A stretch of 64,000 nt of DNA from Sisyra terminalis (GCA_958496175.1 OY292276.1:61827080-61891079); one strand, 5' to 3'. Positions 1 through 10,273 are shown, numbered from the stretch's first letter. Notes: generated by a model from the letters alone, not told the origin. Program-made: numbers and translations.

Positions 1-750
1 GAAATTGTTAATTTTTTTTAACGTAAACGTTTATGGAAAAAAGTTTCCACAAACCTAACATCGCTTTACAAAGTTAATGATTTTTTTTTTAAAGTAATTA
101 GTGAAAGAATTGGCACAAAAAGTTTTTAGTGATTTAATTTGGTTATCCTTCTATAAACTGGTAGTTTTATTTTAGTGAAATTCTATAATTTAAATGACGA
201 AAATCTTTGATGAAAATTTGTTATAGAAAACTACATCCAACTGTTGAGTTTAAAGATTTTTTTCTCAATAATTGACCAAAAATTTAGCCTTTTAAAGTTT
301 TTACTTCTAAAATTGAAACATTTATCTATAGTTTGGTAGAATTATTTTTTTTCGTTGCCACAAGTATCTGAAAATGATTTGCCTCAATCGGTCAATTGGT
401 TACATAAATGGTTTTTGCAAAGTAGTTACCAAATAAAATGCCACAAAAAGCTTTTAATTGTTTAGTTTGATTGTTATTTTAATAATAAAACAAATAGTTA
501 AAGTAAAAAAAGTTTAAAAGAACCTCCTCCCCCTCTTCCCTTTGACCAAAAAATTGGTGAAAAAAAGCAATTAGGAACTTATTTCCTTCCTTGAATTGTA
601 TTTTGTGAGTAAGTTCTTACTGTAGCTAAAGAAGTATAACTTCAAAAAAAAGTTTATATCACTAATTATTTACCAAAAAAACATTTGTATACATTAAATT
701 ATGGTTCTCTACCAAAAAAAAAAACACTAAAATTCGGTGCAAATAAATCA
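1..750. other. AT-rich 3' flank of the odorant receptor gene, no gene seen
   Basis: This stretch lies downstream of the receptor stop codon on the minus strand. It is AT-rich with many homopolymer runs and a short C-rich tract near 527-540. No open frame with protein-like composition, tRNA-like fold or terminal inverted repeat was recognised. No canonical AATAAA on the minus strand was found close to the stop, so the receptor's 3' end is not placed. Confidence 0.6.
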
Positions 751-3700
751 TTAATCGGCGGCTTTTATAATTAAATCGTACAATATTGTGAAGTAGGAAT
801 ATGAGGAGCTGATGACTCTTGAGAACAGCATTAAACTCACTTTACCCATAGAGGCCACCGTCAGGCTGATGGTTCTTCGCGACCGCAATATCATCAACAG
901 AATATGTTTTTGGAAAACCACGTTTTCATTGTACCACAAAATATTGTAGGCCACATCGGCTATTTCGTCACTCTGGAAAGAAATAAAGAGATTAAATAGT
1001 TCTTTAGATTTGGTCGCAATTTAAAATGTTTCAATTATTAATCGAAAGATTGCACCTTAGTCCCAAGGTTTATAAAATACACAGGTGGCCTCATGCGCCA
1101 CGTGACGCATCCCGAAGAAATTCGTACATATCTTCAGACTGATTCAAATTTCAAAATTCTTCATATGACGTCATTTTTTTCTTCTAATGGTGCAACCTGT
1201 GTATTTTATAAACCTTGCCTTAGTTCTGGCTAAAACGTTGGATAAAGGTTCGTTTAATTGTTGCCACCAAAGGTGGCAATTAAACAATTTTTGAGAGAAA
1301 CTTTTACTTACTTCATCGATCACTTTTTGTCCCAAAACACTAAGTAGCAGTAATTCAATGATCCAACCTCCCAAAGTTAAGACAATTCGAAACGTATAGG
1401 GATCTAGAAAAGCTATCGCTTTTCCTTTGGTCGACTGCAATTAAAAGAGGAAATTTCAGCCCCAAAACATAAAAAAAATGTTCTACTATTTTTTTTTAAT
1501 ATTTTAAAACGAGGAAACTTATTTCTAATACTTATTTTTCACCTCTGAAAGAAGATAAGAATCCTATTTAGCATTCCCACGTGTTTAAAGTTGGTAGATA
1601 GGCAACCAGTTTACAGTCGATGTTATTCTAGTCGCCTATACGTGTACATTAGACTGATCCAAAAAAATGAAGTTTTTTTTCTTAATTATATCAAAAATAT
1701 TGTTGGGAATGACCAAAAAAAAAATACTATGAAAGTTTAAGCTCTTAATTTTAAGTATTAAGAGGTGCCGCATCGCAAATTTCGATTTTCCATTTGAAAT
1801 AACATGGGAACAATATTCTTCTGCATTTTGGAATTTTATGGCTCACGTTAATGACAATATTTCGGAATGACCAAGGTATATTCTTGTAGAAAATTGAACG
1901 ATCTACAAAAAAGGTCCCGAACAAGTTTTTGATATATTTATTCCTTCAAAAGTTATTCGAGGTCAAAAATGAACTAAAGAGAAATTTTAATATTTTTTCA
2001 ATTTTTTTACGCAACCATTAATTTTATGAGAAAATTTTATAGGACATTTTTTGTAGAGTATTTTTTTTCCTATAACTTATCTCAATAAAAGTTTTTGATA
2101 TTTTTTACAGATCCTAAGTTATTTGCATTAAACTGAAAATTCCCTGAATTATTATATTTTTAACATATTTTTTTTTTTATTTTAATTAAATAACTTAGGA
2201 CCTGTGAAAAATATCAAAAACTTTTAAAGAGATAAGTTATAGGAAAACAAGTGCTCTACAAAAAATGTCCCATAAAGTTTTCTCATAAAATTGATGATTT
2301 GATCAAAAATTGAAATAAAATGAAAATTTCTCTTTAGTTCAACTTTGACCTCGAATAACTTTCGAAGGAATAAATATATCAAAAACTTGGCGGTGACCTT
2401 TTTTGTAGATCGTTCAATTTTCTACAAGAATATACCTATTTTATTCCGAAACATTGTCACCAACGTGATTTATAAAATTCCAAAGTGTAAGAGAATATTG
2501 CTCCCATGTTATTTAAATGGAAAATCGAAATTTGCAACCTCTTAATATTAATATTAAGAGCTTAAAGTTTCATAGCATTTTTTTTTTTGGTCATTCCCAA
2601 ATTTTTCGATATAATTAAGAAAAAAAATATCATCATTTTTTTTGAATCAGTCTTATGTGTATACAATTTACAGAATATATTGCAGTCCAATTTATGTAGT
2701 ATAATTTAATATAATAATATATTAAAAATCCCATATAAACATAAAATTGAACAGAAGTTTAAACAAAAATATTTGTGACGTATTGCCCAGATACGTATTT
2801 CGATTTCCAAGAAATATTCCTCAGTGGTCATCAAGTAATTTGGATCACTCCATAACTGCTTTTTTATTCAAAAAGAAAATAAACTATATACTATATTGTG
2901 AATCATCACAAAGCAGTTACGGAGTGATCCAGATACTTGATGACCACTGAGGAAGATTGCTTGGAAATCGAAATACGTATCTGGGCAATACGTCACGAAT
3001 GTTCAAATTTATGTTTATGGTATGACTTTATATATTAAATTATACCACATAAATTGGACCGCAATATATTCAATATATTGTACACATAGTAAAATAAATA
3101 AAAAATTATTAATATAATAATTCAGGGAATATTACTAATTTAAGGGTGGATCATCGTCAGAACGTAAAAAAAAATGACTTTTTTAAAATTGCTGCCATTT
3201 TTTTTTGTTTAGAGATATTAAAAAACAGTCTTCGGCATGTAAAAGTTAAAGTTTTGAACTATTTTTTTTATTTGCTCCGGTATGTCTCCCTCCCCCCTCC
3301 CCTTTTGCAGCGCTTTGAAAAAGGGTCCTTAACAAAAATGAGGAGGCAAACGGGAGACAAGTTTTCTCGGAAACCGGAAGTCGGATTATGATTTTCCAAA
3401 TAATGTAGGTTTTGGTAATGCATCTTCTAGGTACTGATCCTCGAAATTCCGAAAAACAATGAAAATTCACAAAATGGCGTGATTTTGAAAAAAAAGTTAA
3501 AAAAAAACGATCTTTCCCCCTCTCCCACTTTGAGGAGGGGAGGTTTGGCCAATTTCAGAGGTTCAGTACCAAGAAGACGTGTTGAACTATAACATTCTTC
3601 AGTTTCAAGTCAATCCGTCGGATAGTTTCTGAGTAATCTCAGTTTTAAAAAGTTGATTTCCAGAAAAACGCATTTCAAGTTTTTTTAAGATATATTTTTA

Positions 3701-6335
3701 TGTTATTATCAATTTATTCAATTTTTATCAGTGAAAAACAAGTTATTCTTGAATGTTATAAGAAGACATTTATGGAAGAAAAAAAATCTTTTTTTTTTTT
3801 TTATACTGACGGTGATCCACCCTTAAAACAATTAAATTACGAATATTTTCAGTTTAATGCAAATAACTTAGGACCTGTGAAAAATATCAAAAATTTTCAT
3901 AGAGATAAATTATAGGAAAAAAGTGCTCTACAAAAAATGGCCTATAAATTGTTCTCATAAAATTGATGGTTGCGTCGGAAAATTGAAAAAAATATTTAAA
4001 TTCCTTGTTAGTTCAACTTTGACCTCGAATAACTTTTGAATGAATAAATATATCAAAAACTTGTACGGGACCTTTTTTGTAGATCGTTCAATTTTCTACA
4101 AGAATATACTTTGGTCATTCCGAAATATTGTCACCAACGTGAGCTATAAAATTCCAAAGTGCAGAAGAATATTGTTCCCATGTTATTGAAGTGGAAAATC
4201 GAAATTTACGATGCGGCACCTCTTAATACTTAATATTAAGAGCTTAAAGTTTCAAAGCATTTTCTTTTTTGGTCATTCCTAACAATATTTTTGATATAAT
4301 TAAGAAAAAAAAAGTTCATTTATTTTTGAATCAGTTTAATGTACACGTATAGGCAATTAGGAAAACATTGAATGTAAATGGGTTGCCTATCTACCAACTT
4401 TAAACACGTGGAAATCAACTTTTCATCGATAGTTACTAAGAGAATTAAGAATGTTAAAACACTAATAAGTAAGGGAACTGCTAAAAAAATCGATTTTTTT
4501 TCTGAAGGTGATCCACCCTTAAAACAATTAAATTATGAATATTTTCAGTTTAATGCAAATAACTTTGGACCTGTGAAAAATATCAAAAATTTTCATGGAG
4601 ATAAGTTATTAGAATAAAAGTGCTCTACAAAAAATGTCCTATAAAATTTTCTCATAAAATTGATGGTTGCGTCAAAATATTGAAAAAATATTTAAATTTC
4701 TCTTTAGTTCAACTTTGACCTCGAATAACTTTTGAAGGAATAAATATATCAAAAACTTGTCCGAGACCTTTTTTGTAGATCGTTCAATTTTCTACAAGAA
4801 TATATCTTGGTCATTCCGAAATATTGTCGTCACCAACGTGAGCTATAAAATTCCAAAGTGCCCAGAGAATATTGTTCCCATGTTATTTCAATGGAAAATC
4901 GAAATTTGCGATGCGGCACCTCTTAATACTTAATATTAAGAGCTTAAACTTTCAAAGCATTTTTTTTTTTGGTCATTCCCAACAAATTTTTTGATATAAT
5001 TAAGAAAAAAAAAAGTTCATTTAATTTTGAATCAGTTTAATGTACACATATAGGCAACTAGGATAACATTGAATGTAAACGGGTTGCCTATCTATCAACT
5101 TTAAACACGTGGAAATCCAAGGCTTATAAAATATACAGGTGGCCTCATGGTGGCTACGTGACGTATCCAGAAGAAATTCGTACATATCTTCAGACTGATT
5201 CAAATTTCAAAATTCTTCGTATGACGTCATTTTTTTTTCTAATGGAGCAACCTGTGTAATTTACAAATCTTGGTGGAAATCAACTTTTCATCGATACTTA
5301 CTAAGAGAATTAAGAATGTTAAGACACTAATCAGTAAAGGAACTGCTGTTGATTGAATAAACATCATAGAACTGAAATTTTCTGATGCTTTTCCTGCAAA
5401 ACTATAACGAATTTAATTGGAAAAAAAGAGCACAGGGAAAAAAATCGTAACTCACTCCAAAATTTCACTGTGATGAAAAATAATTTTTTGTAGTTTATTG
5501 TAGCGGTCTATATCGAAATTTCCACGATGATTTGCTTCGCAAATCACTTTCAAATTGGCTTTGATCTCATCCAAATGGGCGCAGATGTGGGTGACAATTC
5601 CGACGAGAAAAGTGATCGACGAAAGTATCACGAAAATGGAATTAAAAGCGCAATATGTGTGCAAAATAAATGTTAGTTGAAACATTGGAAAGCGGTGCAC
5701 GTCGTAGGGGAAAGATCCAGCCGTTGGCAATCCACATACCATGGCCCCGGTGGTGCTGCATGATCTACAAGTAGAAAACTTGAAGAAATCTTTTAAAAAT
5801 CAATGATTTCCACAGACTTTTTATTGAAAATTGGTCCGAGCACATAAAATGTGCATCCCGCGACTGCATACAGCGAGAAACCGTTGGTCAGGAGGCGAAC
5901 TTTTCGTTCGATTCCTGCCACTCTTCGATGCATATTAACTTTACCATTGAGAATCTTTAAGTCGTCAATCAACCGCTTAAGACTGTCAACATTCATCAAA
6001 AATATAAATCCAATGTAAATTCCCACTAAAGAAATCACGGAATACATCAAATTTTCCACGACAGCCGGCAAACTATGCATGTTCACGTACAAGTTGGTGA
6101 AGAGGAACGCAAAGTTTGCCATTTGTGGAATGACCAATGCAAAGTTATAGGCAAAAGATTGCCACTTCTTGTGCGAATCAATCCACATGCCGCACCGCCG
6201 GCAAAACCACACATTGAGCGACAACGGCTCCGACAGCCCTCCCGTGCCAACCAACTTCCGAATCACCTTTTGCCAAAACACGGGCAACGATTCCATCGAC
6301 TCCGCTCCCGAATCGTGGTCGAGAAATTCCAACAT
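751..6335 (-). CDS. Insect odorant receptor (7tm_6), five exons, 423 aa
   Basis: A ligand-gated cation channel subunit expected in olfactory neuron dendrites with the co-receptor Orco. Exons on the minus strand: 6335-5818, 5764-5456, 5401-5302, 1434-1312 and 972-751. All introns are GT-AG, phases agree, and the sum is 1272 nt (424 codons including the stop). Introns are 53, 54, 3867 and 339 bp. The N-terminal half holds hydrophobic segments typical of the family. Exon 2 carries the PTAGSFPYDV stretch after the second extracellular loop. Exon 3 begins with ILDFA and holds a TM5-like segment. Exon 4 (residues 310-350) is TM6-like. Exon 5 carries the family C-terminal signature, with SDEIADVAYNILWY near residue 351 and SSSYSYFTIL near the end. 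ATG 6335 is chosen because an acceptor-like CTAATTGCAG lies just upstream and the length suits the family (about 400 aa). No lesion was seen. The ligand and subfamily are not inferable. Confidence 0.9.
973..1311 (-). other. Intron 4 of the odorant receptor, mostly one MITE
   Basis: A 339-bp intron between the TM6-like exon and the last exon. Nearly half is the MITE at 1064-1217. A 24-bp imperfect inverted repeat around 1249-1291 (TTAATTGTTGCCACC and its complement) flanks a short spacer. Without the MITE and its target duplication the intron would be about 175 bp. Confidence 0.7.
1064..1217. mobile_element. MITE family M, copy 1 (154 bp, 9-bp target duplication)
   Basis: Terminal inverted repeats start CAAGGTTTATAAAATACAC and end with the complement. 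The element is flanked by 9-bp direct repeats CCTTAGTCC (1055-1063) and CCTTAGTTC (1218-1226), one mismatch. It contains a central TGACGTCA-like palindrome. It sits in receptor intron 4. A 9-bp duplication is typical of Mutator-like elements, so that is the inferred class. No coding capacity. Confidence 0.85.
1650..2653. mobile_element. Foldback element A, copy 1 (about 1.0 kb palindrome)
   Basis: The left arm (1650 to about 2150) and right arm (about 2165-2653) are inverted copies of about 490 bp, starting TAGACTGATCC and ending with the complement. Shared landmarks are GGGAATGACC, GATCGTTCAATTTTCTACA and TTTTTTGTAGAT in opposite orientation. No protein is encoded. Element B abuts the right end, so the target duplication cannot be read here. 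The full copy at 43710-45220 shows 8-bp duplications. Confidence 0.8.
2655..3085. mobile_element. Inverted element B, copy 1
   Basis: Two inverted arms share GTATACAAT, a GGTCCAATTTATGTAG block, and a CACTGAGGAAGATTGC / GAAATACGTATCTGGGC block that reads forward in the right arm and reverse in the left. The same element recurs at 6835, 24809, 44205, 46650, 47065, 47615 and 54700. Non-coding. It separates foldback A from a stretch resembling the centre of A (3100-3135). Confidence 0.75.
3144..3822. mobile_element. TTAA-flanked element (piggyBac-like MITE)
   Basis: Ends are 17-bp inverted repeats GGGTGGATCA(T/C)CGTCAG, 16 of 17 identical, directly flanked by TTAA at 3140-3143 and 3823-3826. 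TTAA duplications with GGG/CCC termini are characteristic of piggyBac-type transposition. The 679-bp interior is non-coding, with C/T-rich tracts near 3290 and G/A-rich tracts near 3530. Its right end is also present at 4507 through the local duplication. Confidence 0.7.
3811..4482. repeat. Local direct duplication, unit 1
   Basis: Unit 1 begins GGTGATCCACCCTTAA, runs through a right arm of element A, then a flank TTGCCTATCTACCAACTTTA, and stops inside a partial copy of receptor exon 3 at ...GGAACTGCT. Unit 2 (4507-5346) repeats this order about 696 bp further on, plus a 164-bp MITE insertion with its target duplication. Confidence 0.8.
4437..4482 (-). pseudogene. Duplicated 3' fragment of odorant receptor exon 3
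   Basis: These 46 bp match the 3' end of exon 3 (5302-5346) with several substitutions. The matching donor reads GTAACT instead of GTAAGT. The acceptor and first half of the exon are missing, so it cannot be spliced as an exon. It is a relic of the local duplication inside intron 3. Confidence 0.75.
4507..5346. repeat. Local direct duplication, unit 2 (includes genuine exon 3)
   Basis: The second unit carries the working exon 3 at its end. It differs from unit 1 by substitutions and by the MITE at 5118-5272. Because unit 1 keeps the uninterrupted target GTGGAAATC (4408-4416), the MITE entered after the duplication. Confidence 0.8.
5118..5272. mobile_element. MITE family M, copy 2 (155 bp, 9-bp target duplication)
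   Basis: Ends CAAGGCTTATAAAATATAC and its near complement. Exact 9-bp duplications GTGGAAATC lie at 5109-5117 and 5273-5281. The paralogous unoccupied target at 4408-4416 confirms both ends. It lies about 20 bp inside intron 3 from the exon 3 donor. Confidence 0.9.
5302..5401 (-). CDS. Odorant receptor exon 3 (100 bp)
   Basis: This exon is too short to stand out as an open frame. It was found by asking what must join exon 2 (leaving 2 nt) to exon 4 (phase 0). An acceptor TTATAG gives one nucleotide to complete the codon, then 33 codons, then donor GTAAGT. The peptide reads DFAGKASENFSSMMFIQ followed by a hydrophobic helix ending TFLILL. This fits the family pattern of ILEF before TM5. The next AG downstream (TTTTGCAG) would put the exon out of frame, so it is rejected. 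Only about 20 bp of intron separate the donor from a MITE insertion. Confidence 0.85.
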
Positions 6336-6365
6336 TTCGTTAGCCAATCTAATGAATTGCTGCAA

Positions 6366-6834
6366 TTAGAATGTTGCCTCTTTTTAACAGATTGCAATTC
6401 TTCTAATCGCTGTTGCGAAATGTGCAATTAATGCCATTATGCAGTCCTCTATACTTATGCCTTATTACCCCGAGTGCAATAATGTCTCTTTGTCTTAATG
6501 ACAAATATATTAAAAGGCTGGCCTATTAACTGATTGCAATGTTCTGTATAATTATGCACTAATTGTTGGCTCTTTGATTAATTATGATTAATGAAAAGAG
6601 AATTGCAATGTGGGGAATTGTAGAGTTTAACATTAATATAAATTTAAGCCACGAGAATTGTTTCAAATTGAAATAAATATTCAATTAAACCGGTTTGTTT
6701 TTTTTCATAAATTATTATTGATATTCACAAGGGAATTCCTTTCCGATAATTGTCCTGATTTTACCATTAAAACATGCAATCCGCCTACGATTTATAAATA
6801 CTTTGATTTATAAAATTAAACTATTTTTTTTTTA
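6366..6834. promoter_or_regulatory. 5' flank of the odorant receptor, likely promoter region
   Basis: About 470 bp of AT-rich DNA upstream of the receptor ATG, before element B copy 2. The string TGCAAT and its complement recur often (for example near 6392, 6421, 6473, 6534 and 6603), which could be binding sites or simple drift. No TATA box or initiator was chosen with confidence. Confidence 0.3.
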
Positions 6835-7294
6835 ATCAAAATAAGATTTTTTCGCTGACTTTAAACAGTTATACTGTGTATACAATATATAGAATATATT
6901 GCGGTCCAATTTAATATAACAATATATAAAAATCATACCATAAACATAAATTTGAACAGAAGTTCAAGCAAAAATATTCGTGACGTATTTGCCCAAATAC
7001 GTATTTCGAATGCCAAGTAATCTTTCTCAGTGGTCATCAAGTAGTTTGAATCACTCCATAACTGTTTTGTGATGATTTAAAGGCTAAAAAGCTAAAAAAA
7101 AATAATTTTATTCAAAAAGAAAATAAACTATGTACTATATTGTGAATCATCACAAAGCAGTTACGAAGTGATCCAAACTGCTTGATGACCACTGAGGAAG
7201 ATTGCTTGGCAATCGAAATACGTATTTGGGCAAATACGTCACGAATATTTTTATTTGAACTTCTGTTCAATATATATATATATATATATATATA
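6835..7294. mobile_element. Inverted element B, copy 2, ending in a TA microsatellite
   Basis: The left arm starts near AATAAGATTTTTTCGCTGAC and carries the GTGTATACAATATA and CGGTCCAATTT blocks. The right arm carries CTGAGGA (7192-7198), a 6-bp hairpin GATTGC-TTG-GCAATC, GAAAT (7215-7219) and a 9-bp perfect inverted repeat ACGTATTTG/CAAATACGT (7220-7239). The right terminus is replaced by (TA)n at 7269-7294. Confidence 0.7.
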
Positions 7295-8152
7295 TGCTAA
7301 CTCTTCTTGGTTTTTAGAACAATTTGAAAACCAATTGTCGTTATATGACAAAAAATTGCTTCCATTTCACTATGTACAAAACTACGGTGAAATTAAAATG
7401 TGTTCAATTGCACGAAACCCAGTTCCTCCATAATCAAGTATAACCATTGTGTATCTATGCACTTATTATTAAAATATCTGAATTTCAACTATATAATTAA
7501 ACCATTTTCAATATCCATGCAGGTTGAGACTTAACTAATTTCATCCTAAAAAACCCAATTTGACATTAAAAAAAAGACCACGTGGAAATTTTGTGTTAAA
7601 AATTTTTTGTAAAAAACTTTTGAGGAAATTTTTCTTCTCCATTCAACATGCAAGTCTTAGGGTCTTAGGGAAATCTAGCCGTAATCCTTTACGTCGGAAA
7701 GTCATGTGTGACTCCTAAAAAAAAATAATAATTTCAGATTATTAACAATTAAAATAGCAAAACTTTATTCCGTATGTCAATTAGTGATCTTTTGTTCTTC
7801 TTTTAAACTCAATTTTCGTTTTTATAGTTTCATGCTTGTGCATAAATTTCTCTTTTCAATATAGTTTTTAATTTTTAAATCGATAAAAATATTCCCAAGA
7901 GAAACTAATGCACGACTTAACATATTATATCGAATTTACAAAAATTATTGAATCCAACATTGTTCAAAACAATAAGCCATTTTCTTAAGTCACAGTACTT
8001 GAATACCTTCAATTTTCTAATTACCAATAGCAAAAAAAAAATCAATTATTATCGAGAGGTTTTGTTACTCAAATTTGAATATCTCATTAATTTTACAAAA
8101 TTCATTGTTTGTTAAAATTCTTGAAAAAAAAACCTTCAGCTTATTGGGCTTA
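7295..8152. other. Intergenic, no gene recognised
   Basis: AT-rich DNA between element B and the palindrome. Part of it (about 7405-7510, with ACGAAACCCAGTTCCTCC) matches the Helitron-like element near 20675-20765, so it is probably a fragment of that family. Nothing else was recognised. Confidence 0.5.
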
Positions 8153-9461
8153 TAGACCAGGGTCGATAATTTTTGAGACCAAAAAAAATTATAGTAGGAT
8201 GAAACCCATTGGAAAAGGTAGAGAGTATAACAAAAATGAAAGGAAAAATAAATTATGGGCGTTTTGAGCTCGGGAAGGGAGAGGCGGTGAGTTTTTAAGG
8301 GTAAAAAACGGTTAATCTCGATTTTCGGCAAAACTGCAAGTCCTATGAAAAAAAGTTAAATGGCAAAGTTGTAGGTAATTAAAAGATCTACAACTTATAT
8401 ATCGACACTTTTTTCACATAACCTCAAAACTTATGTGAAAAATTCGGATAACCGAGTTTTTGGTTGTTTATTTTTATTTTTTGCAAAAAAAATAATTTTT
8501 TCACGAAATTTGGTGAAAACTTACCTTTGTATGTCCCAAACATACAGTAATTTTTTTGATTTAAAATATTCATTTTTTCACCTTATTTTGACTTAATATC
8601 CAAAAAGCATCCTAATTTTCAATCGAAAATTCTCACGTCAAAATATCTGCTTTTTTTAAAAAGTTGGTGTGTTTTTTGTTTGTTGAAATCTCTACTTTCT
8701 GATGGTATAAAAAAAAATACACACTACTATGGTAAATGTTCTCAGAAAATGCAAATAATTATTGCACAAATGCACAAATTTATGCTCAAATTATCATGGT
8801 TCTGAAACATGCTCCAATGTGGAAGAAAAAACCTATCATTATTTGCATTTTCTGAGAACATTTACCATAGTAGTGTGTATTTTTTTTTATACCATCAGAA
8901 AGTAGAGATTTCAACAAACAAAAAACACACCAACTTTTTAAAAAAAGCAGATATTTTGACGTGAGAATTTTCGATTGAAAATTAGGATGCTTTTTGGATA
9001 TTAAGTCAAAATAAGGTGAAAAAATGAATATTTTAAATCAAAAAAATTACTGTATGTTTGGGACATACAAAGGTAAGTTTTCACCAAATTTCGTGAAAAA
9101 AATATTTTTTTTGCAAAAAATAAAAATAAACAACCAAAAACTCGGTTATCCGAATTTTTCACATAAATTTTGAGGTTATGTGAAAAAAGTGTCGATACAA
9201 AAGTTGTAGATCTTTTAATTACCTACAACTTTGCCATTTAACTTTTTTTCATAGGACTTGCAGTTTTGCCGAAAATCGAGATTAACCGTTTTTTACCCTT
9301 AAAAACTCACCCCCTCCCTCTTCCCGAGCTCAGATCGCCCGTAATTTATTTTTTCTTTCATTTTTGTTATATTCTCTACCTTTTCCAATGGGTTTCATTC
9401 TACTATAATTTTTTTTCACTTTTCACTTTTCGCCATTTTTAAAATTATTGACCCTGGTCTA
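8153..9461. mobile_element. Foldback element E, 1.3-kb near-perfect palindrome
   Basis: Arms of roughly 600 bp (8153 to about 8750 and about 8850-9461) are almost identical inverted copies around a loop of about 100 bp. Ends are TAGACCAGGGTC and GACCCTGGTCTA. Differences between arms are few and scattered, mainly homopolymer lengths and a small end-proximal difference. That suggests a young insertion or gene conversion between arms. No clear target duplication was seen and no protein is encoded. The right end lies 171 bp upstream of the peroxiredoxin ATG. Confidence 0.85.
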
Positions 9462-9632
9462 GTATTGATTCAATGGATTGCAAGAAATTTGAAATGTAAC
9501 AAAGAAAAATACGTTGGCTATTATTGTCAATTGGAACCATAGAAACGGTTCAGTTATTAAACATTTGCTATAATTGCCCAGTTTAGTAGTACTAAAAGCT
9601 GTGTAGAATTAGTGAAGAAAAAATTTGGTGCG
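9462..9632 (+). promoter_or_regulatory. Peroxiredoxin promoter and 5' UTR
   Basis: Only about 170 bp separate the palindrome from the peroxiredoxin ATG. A TCAGTT initiator-like match lies at 9549-9554. Transcription must start in this interval, inside the palindrome, or further upstream across it. Confidence 0.4.
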
Positions 9633-10226
9633 ATGGCTCCACAGTTGCAAAAACGTGCTCCCGACTTCAAAGGCACCGCCGTCGTCAACGGGATCTTCAA
9701 AGACATCAGCCTGTCCGACTATAACGGAAAGTATTTGGTGTTTTTCTTCTACCCCATGGACTTTACGTTTGTGTGTCCCACCGAGATAACGTCGTTCTCC
9801 GACCGCGTCCAAGAGTTCCACGATATCAATTGCGAGGTGGTGGCCGCCTCGACGGACAGCCACTTTTGCCACCTGGCCTGGACGGAACGGCCGCGCCGCG
9901 AGGGCGGCCTGGGCGAAATTAAAATCCCGCTCCTCGCCGACAAGTCGATGAAAATCGCCCGCGACTACGGCATCCTGGACGAGGACACCGGCATCCCGTT
10001 TCGCGGCCTCTTCATCATCGACAGCCGGCAAATCTTACGACAAATGACTCTCAATGACTTACCCGTGGGACGCTGCATCGACGAAACTCTCCGCCTGGTC
10101 CAAGCTTTCAAGTTTGTCGACGAAAACGGCGAAGTTTGTCCAGCAAATTGGAAACCGGGCGATTTAACAATCAAGCCCGACGCGAAAAAATCTCAAAAAT
10201 ATTTCCAAGACGCCAACAAAAAGTGA
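9633..10226 (+). CDS. Typical 2-Cys peroxiredoxin (thioredoxin peroxidase), 197 aa, intronless
   Basis: Reduces hydrogen peroxide and alkyl hydroperoxides with thioredoxin as donor; cytosolic by lack of a targeting peptide. The peroxidatic cysteine is Cys48 in DFTFVCPTE. The resolving cysteine is Cys169 in [11 protein letters not shown]. The catalytic Thr45 and Arg124 positions fit the family. GGLGE (91-95) and a C-terminal YF (190-191) are present, the pair linked to hyperoxidation sensitivity in eukaryotic enzymes. ATG 9633 is chosen over the in-frame upstream GTG because it has a GCGATGG context and starts the usual [12 protein letters not shown]. Length matches Prx1/2-type proteins. An extra Cys79 in SHFCHLAW replaces the usual Thr. 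The frame is uninterrupted and much GC-richer than its surroundings. It may be an expressed retrocopy or a gene that naturally lacks introns; no poly-A tract or target duplication was seen to decide. Confidence 0.95.
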   Translation: MAPQLQKRAPDFKGTAVVNGIFKDISLSDYNGKYLVFFFYPMDFTFVCPTEITSFSDRVQEFHDINCEVVAASTDSHFCHLAWTERPRREGGLGEIKIPLLADKSMKIARDYGILDEDTGIPFRGLFIIDSRQILRQMTLNDLPVGRCIDETLRLVQAFKFVDENGEVCPANWKPGDLTIKPDAKKSQKYFQDANKK

Positions 10227-10273
10227 ATTTTGATTAAAATGTAAATGTAATTCGATCTATTTTTAAACTCTCA

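Larger units (their letters stand above)
1435..5301 (-). other. Intron 3 of the odorant receptor, expanded by transposons
   Basis: A 3.9-kb intron in a gene whose other introns are 53-339 bp. In plus-strand order it holds foldback element A (1650-2653), inverted element B (2655-3085), a TTAA-flanked element (3144-3822), a direct duplication with units near 3811-4482 and 4507-5346, and a MITE (5118-5272). Splice signals of exons 3 and 4 remain intact. The sequence at 1570-1645 is the inverted complement of that at 4340-4415 and 5037-5117, so an outer inverted repeat brackets the foldback. Confidence 0.8.
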
